64,000 nucleotides of DNA, from positions 620,001 to 684,000 of the forward strand of contig NZ_BSTD01000008.1 in the NCBI RefSeq assembly GCF_030269325.1, written 5' to 3'. The stretch comes from Amycolatopsis sp. NBRC 101858. GTDB lineage: Bacteria; Actinomycetota; Actinomycetes; Mycobacteriales; Pseudonocardiaceae. Below the pieces are notes generated by a model. The model was not told where the DNA came from. It did not search any database and saw nothing but the letters and a program-made list of their open reading frames with translations. Every line of letters begins with the position of its first letter. Positions within the stretch are counted from its first letter, which is position 1. The position numbers and the translations under genes are program-made. This document shows, piece after piece, positions 48,821-58,943 of the stretch.

Positions 48821-49957
48821 ATGGACGCGGAGCTTTTCGGGCAGGTGCTCGGTGCGGTGCGGGACTTCGTGCGCAAGGAGGTCGTGCCGCGCGAGGCGGA
48901 GATCGACGAGCGCGACGAGATCCCGGCCGAGATCCGGGAGAAGGCCGCCGAGCTGGGCCTGTTCGGCTGGGCGCTGCCGGAGGAGTACGGCGGGCTCGGC
49001 CTGGGCATGGCCGAGGACGTCCGGCTCGCCATCGAGCTCGGCCACACGACACCCGCGTTCCGGTCGCTGTTCGGCACCAACAACGGCATCGCCGGCCAGG
49101 CGATCGTGCACTACGGGACGCCGGAGCAGCGCACCCGCTGGCTGCCCCGGCTGGCCGCGGGCCAGGCGATCGCGTCGTTCGCGCTCACCGAGGCCGAGGC
49201 CGGTTCGGACCCGGGCGGGCTGACCAGCCGCGCGGTCCGCGACGGCGACCGCTACCGGCTGTCCGGCACCAAGCGGTTCATCACCAACGCGCCCCTGGCC
49301 GAGGTCTTCGTCGCGTTCGCGCGCACGGACCTCGACAGCACCGGCAGCCGCGGCATCTCGGCGTTCCTGGTCCCCGCCGGCGCGGACGGCGTCACCGTCG
49401 GCCCGCACGACGCCAAGATGGGCCAGGCCGGCGCGTGGACGTCGGAGGTGGTCTTCGACGACGTCGAGCTGCCCGCCGACGCGCTGGTCGGCGAGGAGGG
49501 CAAGGGCTTCGGCATCGCGATGGCCTCGCTCGCCCGCGGCCGGCTCCACATCGCGGCCCTGTGCGTCGGCATGGCGGAGCGCGCGCTCGCCGAAGCCGTC
49601 GAGTACGCGCGGACGGCACGGCAGGGCGGCCGGGTGATCGGCGAGTACCAGCTCGTGCAGGCGCTGCTGGCCGAGTCGCACGCCGAGCTCGCGGCCGGGC
49701 GCGCGATGGTGCACGAAGCCGCCGCGAAGTACGACTCGGGCGAGGACCGCAAGCTCGGGCCGTCGTCGGCGAAGCTGTTCTGCACCGAGATGCTCGGCCG
49801 CGTCGCCGACCGCGCGGTCCAGGTGCACGGCGGCATGGGCTACGTCCGCGGCGTCACGGTCGAGCGGATCTACCGCGACGCGCGGCTGTTCCGGATCTAC
49901 GAAGGCACCAGCGAAATCCAGAAGCTCGTCATCGCGCGGCAGCTGCTCAAGGATTGA
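48821..49957 (+). CDS. Acyl-CoA dehydrogenase
   Basis: A 378-residue flavoprotein. ALTEAEAGSDPGG and WTSEVVFDDV lie in the middle domain. The catalytic Glu is in RIYEGTSEIQKLVIARQLL near the C-terminus, and AVQVHGGMGYVRG is the FAD/substrate loop. It oxidises acyl-CoA to enoyl-CoA, with electrons leaving through ETF. Chain length or branching is unknown. The divergent acyl-CoA ligase makes its substrate. The ATG at 48821 lies 7 nt after TACGGT. Confidence 0.93.
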   Translation: MDAELFGQVLGAVRDFVRKEVVPREAEIDERDEIPAEIREKAAELGLFGWALPEEYGGLGLGMAEDVRLAIELGHTTPAFRSLFGTNNGIAGQAIVHYGTPEQRTRWLPRLAAGQAIASFALTEAEAGSDPGGLTSRAVRDGDRYRLSGTKRFITNAPLAEVFVAFARTDLDSTGSRGISAFLVPAGADGVTVGPHDAKMGQAGAWTSEVVFDDVELPADALVGEEGKGFGIAMASLARGRLHIAALCVGMAERALAEAVEYARTARQGGRVIGEYQLVQALLAESHAELAAGRAMVHEAAAKYDSGEDRKLGPSSAKLFCTEMLGRVADRAVQVHGGMGYVRGVTVERIYRDARLFRIYEGTSEIQKLVIARQLLKD

Positions 49958-49959
49958 AC

Positions 49960-49990
49960 TTGCGCTGGAGTTCACTCCAGCTCTTACTGT
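49960..49990 (+). promoter_or_regulatory. MerR-type promoter with a 19-bp spacer and central dyad
   Basis: TTGCGC (49960-49965) and TACTGT (49985-49990) are separated by exactly 19 bp. The perfect dyad GCTGGAGT-TC-ACTCCAGC (49964-49981) lies between them. Over-long spacers of this kind are a signature of MerR-family activation. The -10 ends 7 nt before the SDR ATG, so the message would be leaderless. Confidence 0.8.
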
Positions 49991-49997
49991 CGGAAGC

Positions 49998-50948
49998 ATG
50001 ACCACCGCACAGCACAAGATCGGCTCGGGCTTCGGCGCCACCAGCACGGCGGCCGAGGTTCTGGCCGGCATCGACCTGACCGGCAAGCTCGCGATCGTCA
50101 CCGGCGGCTACTCGGGCATCGGCCTGGAGACGACGCGGGCGCTGACCCACGCGGGCGCGCACGTCGTCGTCCCGGCCCGCCGCCGCGCGACGGCGGAAGA
50201 AGCGTTGCGAGGCTGGGAAAACGTCGAGCTCGACGAACTGGACCTCGGCGACCTCGACAGCGTCCGCGCCTTCTCCGAGCGGTTCCTCGCCTCCGGCCGC
50301 GGCATCGACATCTTCATCGGCAGCGCCGGCATCATGGCGGCGCCGGAGACCCGCGTCGGGCCGGGCTGGGAGGCGCAGTTCGCGACCAACCACCTCGGCC
50401 ACTTTGCCCTGGTGAACCGGCTGTGGCCGGCGTTCAACCCGGGCGCGCGCGTCGTGTCGGTGTCCTCGCGCGGCCACCACTTCGGCCCGGTCCGCTTCGA
50501 CGACCTCGAATTCCGGCAGGGCTACGACAAGTGGCTCGCCTACGGCCAGGCGAAGACGGCGAACGTCCTGTTCGCGGTCCAGCTCGACAAGCTCGCGCAG
50601 GACCGTGGTGTCCGCGCCTTCGCCCTGCACCCGGGCCGGATCCTGACCGAGCTGGTGCGCCACCTGGACCGCCAGGAGCTGATCGACTCGGGCATGGTCG
50701 ACGAGGCCGGGCAGGTTACCGGGGTCGGTGCGAAGACCCCCGAGGAGGGTGCGGCGACCCAGGTCTGGGCCGCGACGTCCCCGCAGCTCGACGGCCTCGG
50801 CGGCGTCTACCTGGAGGACTGCGACGTGGCGGAGCCCGCGCCCGCCGACGGTGGCCGTGCGGGCGTCAAGGACTACGCGATCGACCCGGCGCAGGCCGAG
50901 CGGCTGTGGACGGTGTCGGCGGAACTCACGGGTGTGAACGCCTTTTAG
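49998..50948 (+). CDS. Short-chain dehydrogenase (retinol-dehydrogenase-like)
   Basis: A 316-residue SDR. The cofactor loop is IVTGGYSGIGLETTRAL, the catalytic Ser is in VVSVSSRGHHFG, and the active-site Tyr-x3-Lys is in WLAYGQAKTANVLFA. Length and motifs match the retinol dehydrogenase/oxidoreductase group. The ATG at 49998 follows the MerR-type promoter. No MerR gene is present in the window, so the activator is encoded elsewhere. Induction by a toxic aldehyde or similar inducer is inference. Confidence 0.87.
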   Translation: MTTAQHKIGSGFGATSTAAEVLAGIDLTGKLAIVTGGYSGIGLETTRALTHAGAHVVVPARRRATAEEALRGWENVELDELDLGDLDSVRAFSERFLASGRGIDIFIGSAGIMAAPETRVGPGWEAQFATNHLGHFALVNRLWPAFNPGARVVSVSSRGHHFGPVRFDDLEFRQGYDKWLAYGQAKTANVLFAVQLDKLAQDRGVRAFALHPGRILTELVRHLDRQELIDSGMVDEAGQVTGVGAKTPEEGAATQVWAATSPQLDGLGGVYLEDCDVAEPAPADGGRAGVKDYAIDPAQAERLWTVSAELTGVNAF

Positions 50949-52114
50949 AGCTTGTTTACCTGCTCGACCAGCAGGTCGATCTCGTCTTCGGTGTTGTAGT
51001 AGTGCACCGACGCCCGGACCAGGTCCGGCAGGTCGCGCGCGGTGAAGTCGAACTGGGCCGACGTGCGCGACGAGATCGAGGTGTTGATGTTCGCCTCCGC
51101 GAGCCGCGCCTTGATCTCGGCGGCCGGGGTGCCGTCGACGCTGAAGGTGACGATGCCGCACTTGCGGGCGCCGGCGTCGTGCACGTGCGCCCCGGCTTCG
51201 GTGAGGCGAGTGCGCAGAGTGGCGGCCAAGGCGGCGACGCGCGTCTCGATGGCGGGGAGGCCCCACTCGAGCGCGTAGTCGATCGCCGCACCGAGGCCGA
51301 ACACCGCCGCGAAGTCGCGCTCCCACACCTCGAAGCGCTTGGCGGTCGGGTCGACGACGTACTCGGTGGGCGCCGTCCAGACCGCCGAGTGCAGGTCGAG
51401 CATCGCGGGCTCCAGCCGGTCGCGCAGCCGCGGGTGGACGTACAGGAACCCGGTGCCGCGCGGGCCGCGCAGGTACTTGCGGCCGGTCACCGAAAGCGCG
51501 TCGCACTTCAAGCGCCGGACGTCGAGGTCGACCTGGCCGGCCGACTGGCACGCGTCGAGCAGGAACGGGATCCCGGCGGCTTCGGCGACCGCGCCGACCG
51601 CCTCGGCCGGGTTGACCAGGCCACCCTGGGTGGGCACGTGGCTGATGGCGATCAGCTTGACGTCGCCGTCGACGCGCCGCCGCAGCTCCTCGACGTCCAG
51701 CTGGCCCGACTCGTCGTCGCCGATCACCTCCACGACCGCGCCGGTGCGCTTGGCGACCTGCAGGAACGCGATGGCGTTGCTGGCGTACTCCGCGCGGGAG
51801 GTGAGGATCCGGTCGCCGGTCCCGAACGGCAGCGCGTAGAACACCGCCTGCCACGAGCGCGTCGCGTTGTCGGTGATCGCGATGTCGTCGGGTTCGCCGC
51901 CGACGAGCCGGGCCGCCGACGCGTACACCGCGTCGAGGCGGTCCGCCGCTTCGGCGGCCGCCTCGTACCCGCCGACCAGCGCTTCGTGGCGCAGGTAGTC
52001 GACGACCGTGTCGGTCACGACGGCCGGTGGGAGCGCGGAACCGGCATTGTTGAAGTGGACCACTTCGGCGCAGCCGGGCGTTTCACGGCGGGCGCGGTCG
52101 ACGTCGAAGGTCAT
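50945..52114 (-). CDS. Class V aminotransferase / cysteine desulfurase-like PLP enzyme
   Basis: A 389-residue PLP enzyme. The N-terminus VVHFNNAGSALPP is typical of the group. The cofactor Asp is in FLLDACQSAGQVDLD, and the PLP-binding Lys is in SVTGRKYLRGPRGTGFLYV. ITDNATRSWQAVF contacts the phosphate. It resembles the egtE-like or kynureninase-like members used in ergothioneine and related metabolism. The mobile catalytic Cys of true desulfurases is not evident. It diverges from the GntR gene. The ATG is at 52114. Confidence 0.85.
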   Translation of the reverse strand: MTFDVDRARRETPGCAEVVHFNNAGSALPPAVVTDTVVDYLRHEALVGGYEAAAEAADRLDAVYASAARLVGGEPDDIAITDNATRSWQAVFYALPFGTGDRILTSRAEYASNAIAFLQVAKRTGAVVEVIGDDESGQLDVEELRRRVDGDVKLIAISHVPTQGGLVNPAEAVGAVAEAAGIPFLLDACQSAGQVDLDVRRLKCDALSVTGRKYLRGPRGTGFLYVHPRLRDRLEPAMLDLHSAVWTAPTEYVVDPTAKRFEVWERDFAAVFGLGAAIDYALEWGLPAIETRVAALAATLRTRLTEAGAHVHDAGARKCGIVTFSVDGTPAAEIKARLAEANINTSISSRTSAQFDFTARDLPDLVRASVHYYNTEDEIDLLVEQVNKL

Positions 52115-52123
52115 GTGAACTGA

Positions 52124-52152
52124 ATACAGTAGCGGCCTTCTGTATGCAATAC
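52124..52152. promoter_or_regulatory. GntR-type operator (ATACAG/CTGTAT and GTAT-GCA-ATAC)
   Basis: ATACAG (52124-52129) and CTGTAT (52140-52145) form an inverted repeat. GTAT-GCA-ATAC (52142-52152) is a second, nested dyad of the kind bound by FCD-type GntR proteins. The region also holds AATACT (52148-52153), 7 nt before the GntR ATG, and TACTGT on the minus strand. The adjacent GntR likely controls both genes. Confidence 0.65.
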
Positions 52153-52160
52153 TGCCCGTC

Positions 52161-52793
52161 ATGGCCCGGACCCCGCTGCGCAGCGACCTCATCGAGGAGA
52201 TCACCGCCCGCGTGCTGGACGGCCGGTTCGCCGCCGGCGCGCGCGTCAACGAGGTGCACCTGGCCCGCGAGCTGGGCGTCAGCCGGACGCCGCTGCGGGA
52301 GGCGCTGATCGGGCTCGCCGACCGCGGCCTGCTCGTCTCCGCGCCCGGCCGCGGGTTCCTGGTGCCGCCGTTCGACCTCGACGAAGCCCGCCGCCTCTAC
52401 CCGCTGGTCGCCGAGCTCGAAGCGCTCGCCCTGCGCTGGACGTCGCCGCTGGAGCTGGCCGGGCTGCCGGACGCGCTCGACGCCGTCGCCGACGAGATGG
52501 CCGGGGCGCTGGAGCGCGGCGCCGATCTGTCCGAAGTGGACGAACGGTGGCACGCGCTGCTGCTGTCCCGCTGCCCGAACGCGCACCTGCTGCGGCTGAT
52601 CGGGCAGACGAAACCGCTGCTCAAGCGGTACGAATCGTGCTACTTCGGCGGGGCGGCCCGTGCCGGGGAGAGCATCGGCGAGCACCGCCGGATCGCCGCG
52701 GCCCTGCGCGACGGCGACCTGGCGGCCGCGTCCGCGGTGCTCGTGCGCAACTGGGTGAAAGCACTGGCGTACCTGGGGAAGGACGAAAGATGA
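52161..52793 (+). CDS. GntR-family (FCD-type) regulator
   Basis: A 210-residue GntR protein. The winged helix is RVNEVHLARELGVSRTPLRE followed by ALIGLADRGLLVSAPGRGFL. The all-helical C-terminal FCD-type domain follows, with EHRRIAAALRDGDLAAASAV near its end. It diverges from the aminotransferase and overlaps the phosphoesterase gene by 4 bp. Likely target is the palindrome between 52124 and 52152. The ATG at 52161 lies 7 nt after AATACT; no ribosome site is seen. Confidence 0.88.
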   Translation: MARTPLRSDLIEEITARVLDGRFAAGARVNEVHLARELGVSRTPLREALIGLADRGLLVSAPGRGFLVPPFDLDEARRLYPLVAELEALALRWTSPLELAGLPDALDAVADEMAGALERGADLSEVDERWHALLLSRCPNAHLLRLIGQTKPLLKRYESCYFGGAARAGESIGEHRRIAAALRDGDLAAASAVLVRNWVKALAYLGKDER

Positions 52794-53542
52794 TCATCGC
52801 GCACCTGAGCGACCTGCACCTGGACGACGACCCGCGGGCCGAGAGCCGCGTCGCCGCCGTGATGGGGTACCTGGCGGACCTCGCGGTCGACGCCGTCGTC
52901 GTCACCGGCGACATCGCCGACCACGGCGCGCCGTCGGAGTACGCGCGCGCCGCCGAGCTGCTGAAGCACCCGGCACCGGTGCTGGTGTGCCCGGGCAACC
53001 ACGACGTCCGGGCGGAGTTCCGCACCGGGCTGCTGGGCCTGCCGGCGTCCGGCGACCCGATCGACGTCGCGCAGGAGGTCGGCGGCGTCCTGTTCGCGCT
53101 GTGCGACTCGACGATCCCGGGCCGCGGCGCGGGGTTCCTGGCCGACTCCAGCTTGGCTTGGCTCGACGAAACGCTGTCCGGCGGTGACGGCCCGGCGTTC
53201 GTGGCGTTCCACCACCCGCCGGTCGAGGTGGGCGTCCCGCTGGTCGACGCGATCCGGCAGTCGGGCGAGGACCGGCTGGCTTCGGTCCTGAACCGCCACC
53301 CGCGCGTGGTGGCGCTGCTGGCCGGCCACGTCCACACAGGCGCGTCGACGACGTTCGCCGGCGTGCCGCTGCGCATCGCGCCGGGCGTGGTTTCGCAGTC
53401 GCTGCTGCCGGTCGAGCCGGGCGCGGGCCGCGGCTGGGACGAAGGCGGGCCGCTGGACTACGAGCGGCCGCCGTCCCTGCTCCTGCACGTCCTGCACGAC
53501 GACGGCCGGGTGACCAGCCACCAGCGCATCGTCAGCTGCTGA
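52790..53542 (+). CDS. Calcineurin-like metallophosphoesterase
   Basis: A 250-residue dimetal phosphoesterase. The five motifs are AHLSDLHLD, VTGDIADHG, CPGNHD, FHHPP and AGHVHTG. The pattern fits CpdA/Rv0805-like cyclic-nucleotide phosphodiesterases, but the fold also hydrolyses other phosphodiesters. ATG overlapping the GntR stop (ATGA), so it is co-translated with the regulator. The last 11 bp overlap the convergent hydrolase. Confidence 0.88.
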   Translation: MIIAHLSDLHLDDDPRAESRVAAVMGYLADLAVDAVVVTGDIADHGAPSEYARAAELLKHPAPVLVCPGNHDVRAEFRTGLLGLPASGDPIDVAQEVGGVLFALCDSTIPGRGAGFLADSSLAWLDETLSGGDGPAFVAFHHPPVEVGVPLVDAIRQSGEDRLASVLNRHPRVVALLAGHVHTGASTTFAGVPLRIAPGVVSQSLLPVEPGAGRGWDEGGPLDYERPPSLLLHVLHDDGRVTSHQRIVSC

Positions 53543-55157
53543 ACACCGGCAGCGTGATCTTCGACGGCCGGGCCGCGTCGTGGAACACCTCGAACCGGTT
53601 CGGCTTCCCGGTCACCGCCGACGTCACCGGCTCGCCGGTCCCGTGGTTGCGCGCGAACCGCGGGAACGCCCCGCCCGCCACCTGCACGCGCAGCCGGTGG
53701 CCGCGGCGGAAGCGGTAGGCCGTCGGGTCGAGGGTCACCTCCGCCGTCACGACCCCGTCCGCGTCGGCCGCCGGGAAACCGGGGCGGAGCCGGAGGATCC
53801 CGTCGGTCACGTTGCGGGATACCCCGCCCGCGTCGACGTCGCACAGCCGGACGTAGACGTCGGCGTGGCCGAGCTCGGTGCGCACGTGCACGGTCGCCGC
53901 CACCTCGCCGATGACGTCGAGGTCCGAGGCCAGCGGCTCGCCGGTGAACACCAGGACGTCCGGGCGCGCCTCGACCTCCTGGTTGTCCTTCTGCTTCCAG
54001 TCGCCGGTCAGCAGCGGCCCGCCGACCGCCGGTGTCGGGTCGGCCGGGTCGTAGGTGAACGTCGTCGGCAGCGCCTCGTCGCCGGCCGCTTCGCCGAGCC
54101 CGCCGATCGGGCGCAGGTGGGACGCGGTCGCCGTCGACGGCGGCGGCCACGACTCGAAGTCCAGCCAGGTGCCCGCGCCCTGCAGGAACAGCCGGACCGG
54201 GGCGCGCTGCAGGAACGTCCGGTCGCCGAGCAGGTGCGCGCGCAGGAAGCCGAGCTGGTCCCGGATCATCGGGCCCATGCTGCCGGGCTCGCCGTGCGCC
54301 CACGGCCCGATCGTGAGCCGCGGCGCCTTGCCCGCCTCGGCCAGCGTCCGGAAGTCGCGCAGCTGCGAGCCGATGAACAGGTCGTACCAGCCGGTGACCA
54401 TCGACACCGGGACGTCCAGCTTCGCGACCTCGGCGCTGTGGTCGGACATCGCCCAGTAGTCGTCGTCCGGGACGAAGTGCTCGGTGATGTCCTGGAGGAA
54501 CTGCACCGGCTTCCCGATCGCGGCGACGTCGGCGCGGCTCAGCGGCAGGAACGACATCGCCTTCCGCGTCTTGCGCTTCTGCAGCGGGTTCGGCAGCGCG
54601 GCGAAGCGTTCTTCCTGGCGGCCGATCATCGCCGACCACGACACCATGTTGTCCGCCGCGAGCACGCCGCCCGGGTAGAAGGTCGAGATGAACTCCGACG
54701 CCGTCACCCCGAGGCACATCGCGGCCGGCGGCGGGTCGAGGTAAGGGCCGAGCGCCCACTGGGTGTGCCCGAGGTAGCTGGCGCCGGCCGTGCCGATGGT
54801 CCCGTCGCACCACGGCTGCGCGCGCAGCCACTCGGCGGTCGCGACGCCGTCTTCGCGTTCGAGGTGGAAGGGCCGGAACTCGCCGCCGGAGCCGAACGAG
54901 CCGCGGGTGCTCTGGATGACCGTCTGCAGCCCGTGCCGGGCGAACGTGTCGCCGAAGAGCTTCGACAGGATGCCCTTGCGCCCGTACGGCGTGCGGATCA
55001 GCACCACCGGCGCCGACGTCGCCCCGGGCGGGGCGTACCGGTCGGCCAGCAGCGTGACGCCGTCGGGCATCGGCACGGCGAGGTCGCGCGTCACGACCGG
55101 CTTCGGGCCTTCGGCACGGGGGAGGCCGAGCATCTTGTCGACAAGTCGGTCCAGCAC
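53532..55157 (-). CDS. CocE/NonD family hydrolase (X-Pro dipeptidyl-peptidase-like)
   Basis: A 541-residue alpha/beta hydrolase. The catalytic Ser is in IGTAGASYLGHTQWAL near residue 134. STRGSFGSGGEFRPF is the conserved oxyanion region. The C-terminal jelly-roll domain (DVYVRLCDVDAGG and FRRGHRLRVQVAGGAFPRFARN) is characteristic. Members cleave ester or acyl bonds, including cocaine esterase and alpha-amino-acid ester hydrolase. No signal peptide. The GTG at 55157 has GGAAGG upstream. Substrate unknown. Confidence 0.88.
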   Translation of the reverse strand: MLDRLVDKMLGLPRAEGPKPVVTRDLAVPMPDGVTLLADRYAPPGATSAPVVLIRTPYGRKGILSKLFGDTFARHGLQTVIQSTRGSFGSGGEFRPFHLEREDGVATAEWLRAQPWCDGTIGTAGASYLGHTQWALGPYLDPPPAAMCLGVTASEFISTFYPGGVLAADNMVSWSAMIGRQEERFAALPNPLQKRKTRKAMSFLPLSRADVAAIGKPVQFLQDITEHFVPDDDYWAMSDHSAEVAKLDVPVSMVTGWYDLFIGSQLRDFRTLAEAGKAPRLTIGPWAHGEPGSMGPMIRDQLGFLRAHLLGDRTFLQRAPVRLFLQGAGTWLDFESWPPPSTATASHLRPIGGLGEAAGDEALPTTFTYDPADPTPAVGGPLLTGDWKQKDNQEVEARPDVLVFTGEPLASDLDVIGEVAATVHVRTELGHADVYVRLCDVDAGGVSRNVTDGILRLRPGFPAADADGVVTAEVTLDPTAYRFRRGHRLRVQVAGGAFPRFARNHGTGEPVTSAVTGKPNRFEVFHDAARPSKITLPVFSS

Positions 55158-55207
55158 GGTCGCCCGCCTTCCGAAGTGGAGCAGATCCTTCCGGATCCGA
55201 CGGTACC

Positions 55208-56595
<1,388 letters not shown>

Positions 56596-56599
<4 letters not shown>

Positions 56600-57519
56600 C
56601 GGAGGCTCCCTGCGGACGCGGCGAGTTTTCCGGTCACCCGAAGGTTTTCGGGACCGGCCGGGACGTCGATCCCGCACAGCTTCAGCGCCGCGGCGAGCAC
56701 CGGCTGCCGGGCGCGGTCGCCGCCGTCGGCGATCTTGACCGCGATGGCCGTGCCGTCCGGCAGCGCGGCGACCTGAACGGCCTCGAAGCCGTCCTTCGCG
56801 ATCAGCCCGGGCACCGCGCGCATCACCGCGGTGACGTCGCGGCGGCTCCCGCCGACCAGCTCCGGGTGCCGGCGGATCCCGTCGGCGACCAGCTGGTCCG
56901 GCGTGCCGGGCGCGGCCGTGGCGATCTTCGCGACGGCGGTGGCGAGCCCGCGCAGCGTCGTCGCGAACAGGGGAGCGCCGCAGCCGTCCACCGCGACCCG
57001 CTCGATGCCGCGCCCGGTCAGGTCCTCGACGGTCGCGGCGATCGCGCGCTGCAGCGGGTGGGCCGGATCGAGGTAGCCGTCCGTGCTCCAGCCGGTCAGA
57101 TCGCAGGTCGCGAGCATCGCCGCGTGCTTGCCGGAGCAGTTGTGCGCGAGCCTGCTCGGGCTTCGGCCGGCGGCGACCCAGTGGTCGCGCTCGACCGGGT
57201 CGTACGGGAAGTCGGCGGGGTTGCCCAGCGCGTCCGGGGAGCGTCCGCCGAGGACGGCCAGCGCCGCGTCGAGGTGCATCGGCTCGCCGGAGTGGCTCGC
57301 CGCCGCGATGGCGAACCCGGCGGGGGACAGGCGCAGCCCGAGCCGCGCCATCGCCGTGGCCTGCAGGGGTTTCGCCGTCGACCGCGGGTACATCGCGGCG
57401 TCCGGGTCGCCCGCCGCGAAGAGCGTGGTGCCGTCGGGGGCGAGCACGATCGCCGAGCCGTGGTGCACGCCTTCGACCAGGCCGTCGCGCACCAGCTCGA
57501 CCAGGGGTTCGTGGTTCAC
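56596..57519 (-). CDS. Asparaginase (asparaginase II family, PF06089 type)
   Basis: A 307-residue enzyme of the thermolabile asparaginase family. Typical sequences are YPRSTAKPLQATAM near residue 44, NCSGKHAAMLATC near 128 and VDGCGAPLFATTL near 180. It hydrolyses L-asparagine to aspartate and ammonia. GTG at 57519, overlapping the permease stop by 4 bp; its own stop overlaps aspA by 4 bp. Cytoplasmic, as there is no signal peptide. Confidence 0.88.
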
Positions 57520-58943
57520 AGGCCCTCCTCGTCGAACGCGCGCATGTCGATCCGCTTGCGGGCCGCGAACCAGCCGGCGACCAGCGCGACGGCGATCGCG
57601 GGCAGCGCCAGCAGGGTGATCCGGCCGGTCTCGTCGAAGCCCATCAGCACGACGACCGCGGCGAGGAACACGAGCGTCGCGATCTCGGTGTAGGGCGAGA
57701 ACGGCAGCCGGAACGACGGTCGCTCCAGGCCGTCGCGCTCGGTCTTGCGGACGAAGAGCAGGTGGCAGACCACGATGATCGCCCAGGTCGCCAGGATGCC
57801 GATCGCGGCGAAGTTGAGGACGATGTCGAAGGCCTTCTTCGGCACCAGGTAGTTCAGCCCGACGCCCAGCACGCAGACCGACGCGGTGAGCAGGATGCCG
57901 CCGTAGGGCACCTGGTTGCGGTTCATCACGCCGGTGAACTTCGGCGCCGAGCCCGCCTTGGCCATCGACCGCAGGATCCGGCCGGTCGAGTAGAGGCCGG
58001 AGTTCAGGCTGGACAGCGCCGCGGTGAGCACGACCAGGTTCATCACGCTGCCGGCGGCGGGCACGCCCAGGCGCGAGAGCACGGTGACGAACGGGCTCTG
58101 GTCCTCGGAGTAGGAGCTCCACGGCAGCAGCATCGCCAGCAGGCCGACCGACCCGACGTAGAAGACGAGGATGCGCCACATGATGGAGTTGATCGCCTTC
58201 GGCATGATCTTCTCGGGGTTCTCGGTCTCCCCGGCGGCGACGCCGACCAGCTCGACCGAGGCGTAGGCGAACACGACGCCCTGCACGATCAGCACCATCG
58301 GCAGCAGCCCGGTCGGGAAGATCCCGCCGTGCCCGGTGATCAGCTGCGGGCCGGGGGCGGCGCCGTCGATCGGCGTCTGCGTCACCAGCAGGAAGATCCC
58401 GATCACCAGGAACAGCACGAGCGCGGCGACCTTGACGATGGCGAACCAGAACTCCATCTCGCCGAACAGCTTCACCGAGACGAGGTTCAGCGTCAGGACC
58501 ACGGCCAGCGCGATCAGCGCGAGCACCCACTGCGGGATCGGCGAGAAGAACGACCAGAAGTGCGCGTAGAGCGCGATCGCCGTGATGTCGGCGATGCCGG
58601 TGGTCGACCAGTTCAGGAAGTGCATCCAGCCGGCGGCGTACGCGCCCTTCTCGCCCATGAACTCGCGGGCGTAGGAGACGAAGGCGCCGCTGGAGGGCCG
58701 GTAGAGGATGAGCTCGCCGAGCGCGCGGACGACGAAGAAGGCGAAGAGGCCGCAGACGGCGTAGACGATCGCGAGCGCCGGCCCGGCCTGCGCGAGGCGG
58801 CCGCCGGCACCGAGGAAGAGGCCGGTGCCGATCGCGCCGCCGATGGCGATCATGGTCACGTGCCGGGGCTTGAGGGCCTTGTTGTAGCCGGCGTCGCCCG
58901 CGTCGGTGGTGGTGGCGGGGGCCGTGCGGGTCTGCTCGGTCAC
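57516..58943 (-). CDS. Amino-acid permease (AnsP/GABA-permease family)
   Basis: A 475-residue APC-type permease with about 12 helices. MIAIGGAIGTGLFLGAGGRL is the helix 1 signature. The conserved helix 3 region GELILYRPSSGAFVSYAREF and VFAYASVELVGVAAGETENP follow. It probably imports asparagine (AnsP), given the asparaginase and aspartase genes coupled downstream. GTG at 58943, overlapping the GntR stop by 4 bp. Confidence 0.9.
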   Translation of the reverse strand: MTEQTRTAPATTTDAGDAGYNKALKPRHVTMIAIGGAIGTGLFLGAGGRLAQAGPALAIVYAVCGLFAFFVVRALGELILYRPSSGAFVSYAREFMGEKGAYAAGWMHFLNWSTTGIADITAIALYAHFWSFFSPIPQWVLALIALAVVLTLNLVSVKLFGEMEFWFAIVKVAALVLFLVIGIFLLVTQTPIDGAAPGPQLITGHGGIFPTGLLPMVLIVQGVVFAYASVELVGVAAGETENPEKIMPKAINSIMWRILVFYVGSVGLLAMLLPWSSYSEDQSPFVTVLSRLGVPAAGSVMNLVVLTAALSSLNSGLYSTGRILRSMAKAGSAPKFTGVMNRNQVPYGGILLTASVCVLGVGLNYLVPKKAFDIVLNFAAIGILATWAIIVVCHLLFVRKTERDGLERPSFRLPFSPYTEIATLVFLAAVVVLMGFDETGRITLLALPAIAVALVAGWFAARKRIDMRAFDEEGL

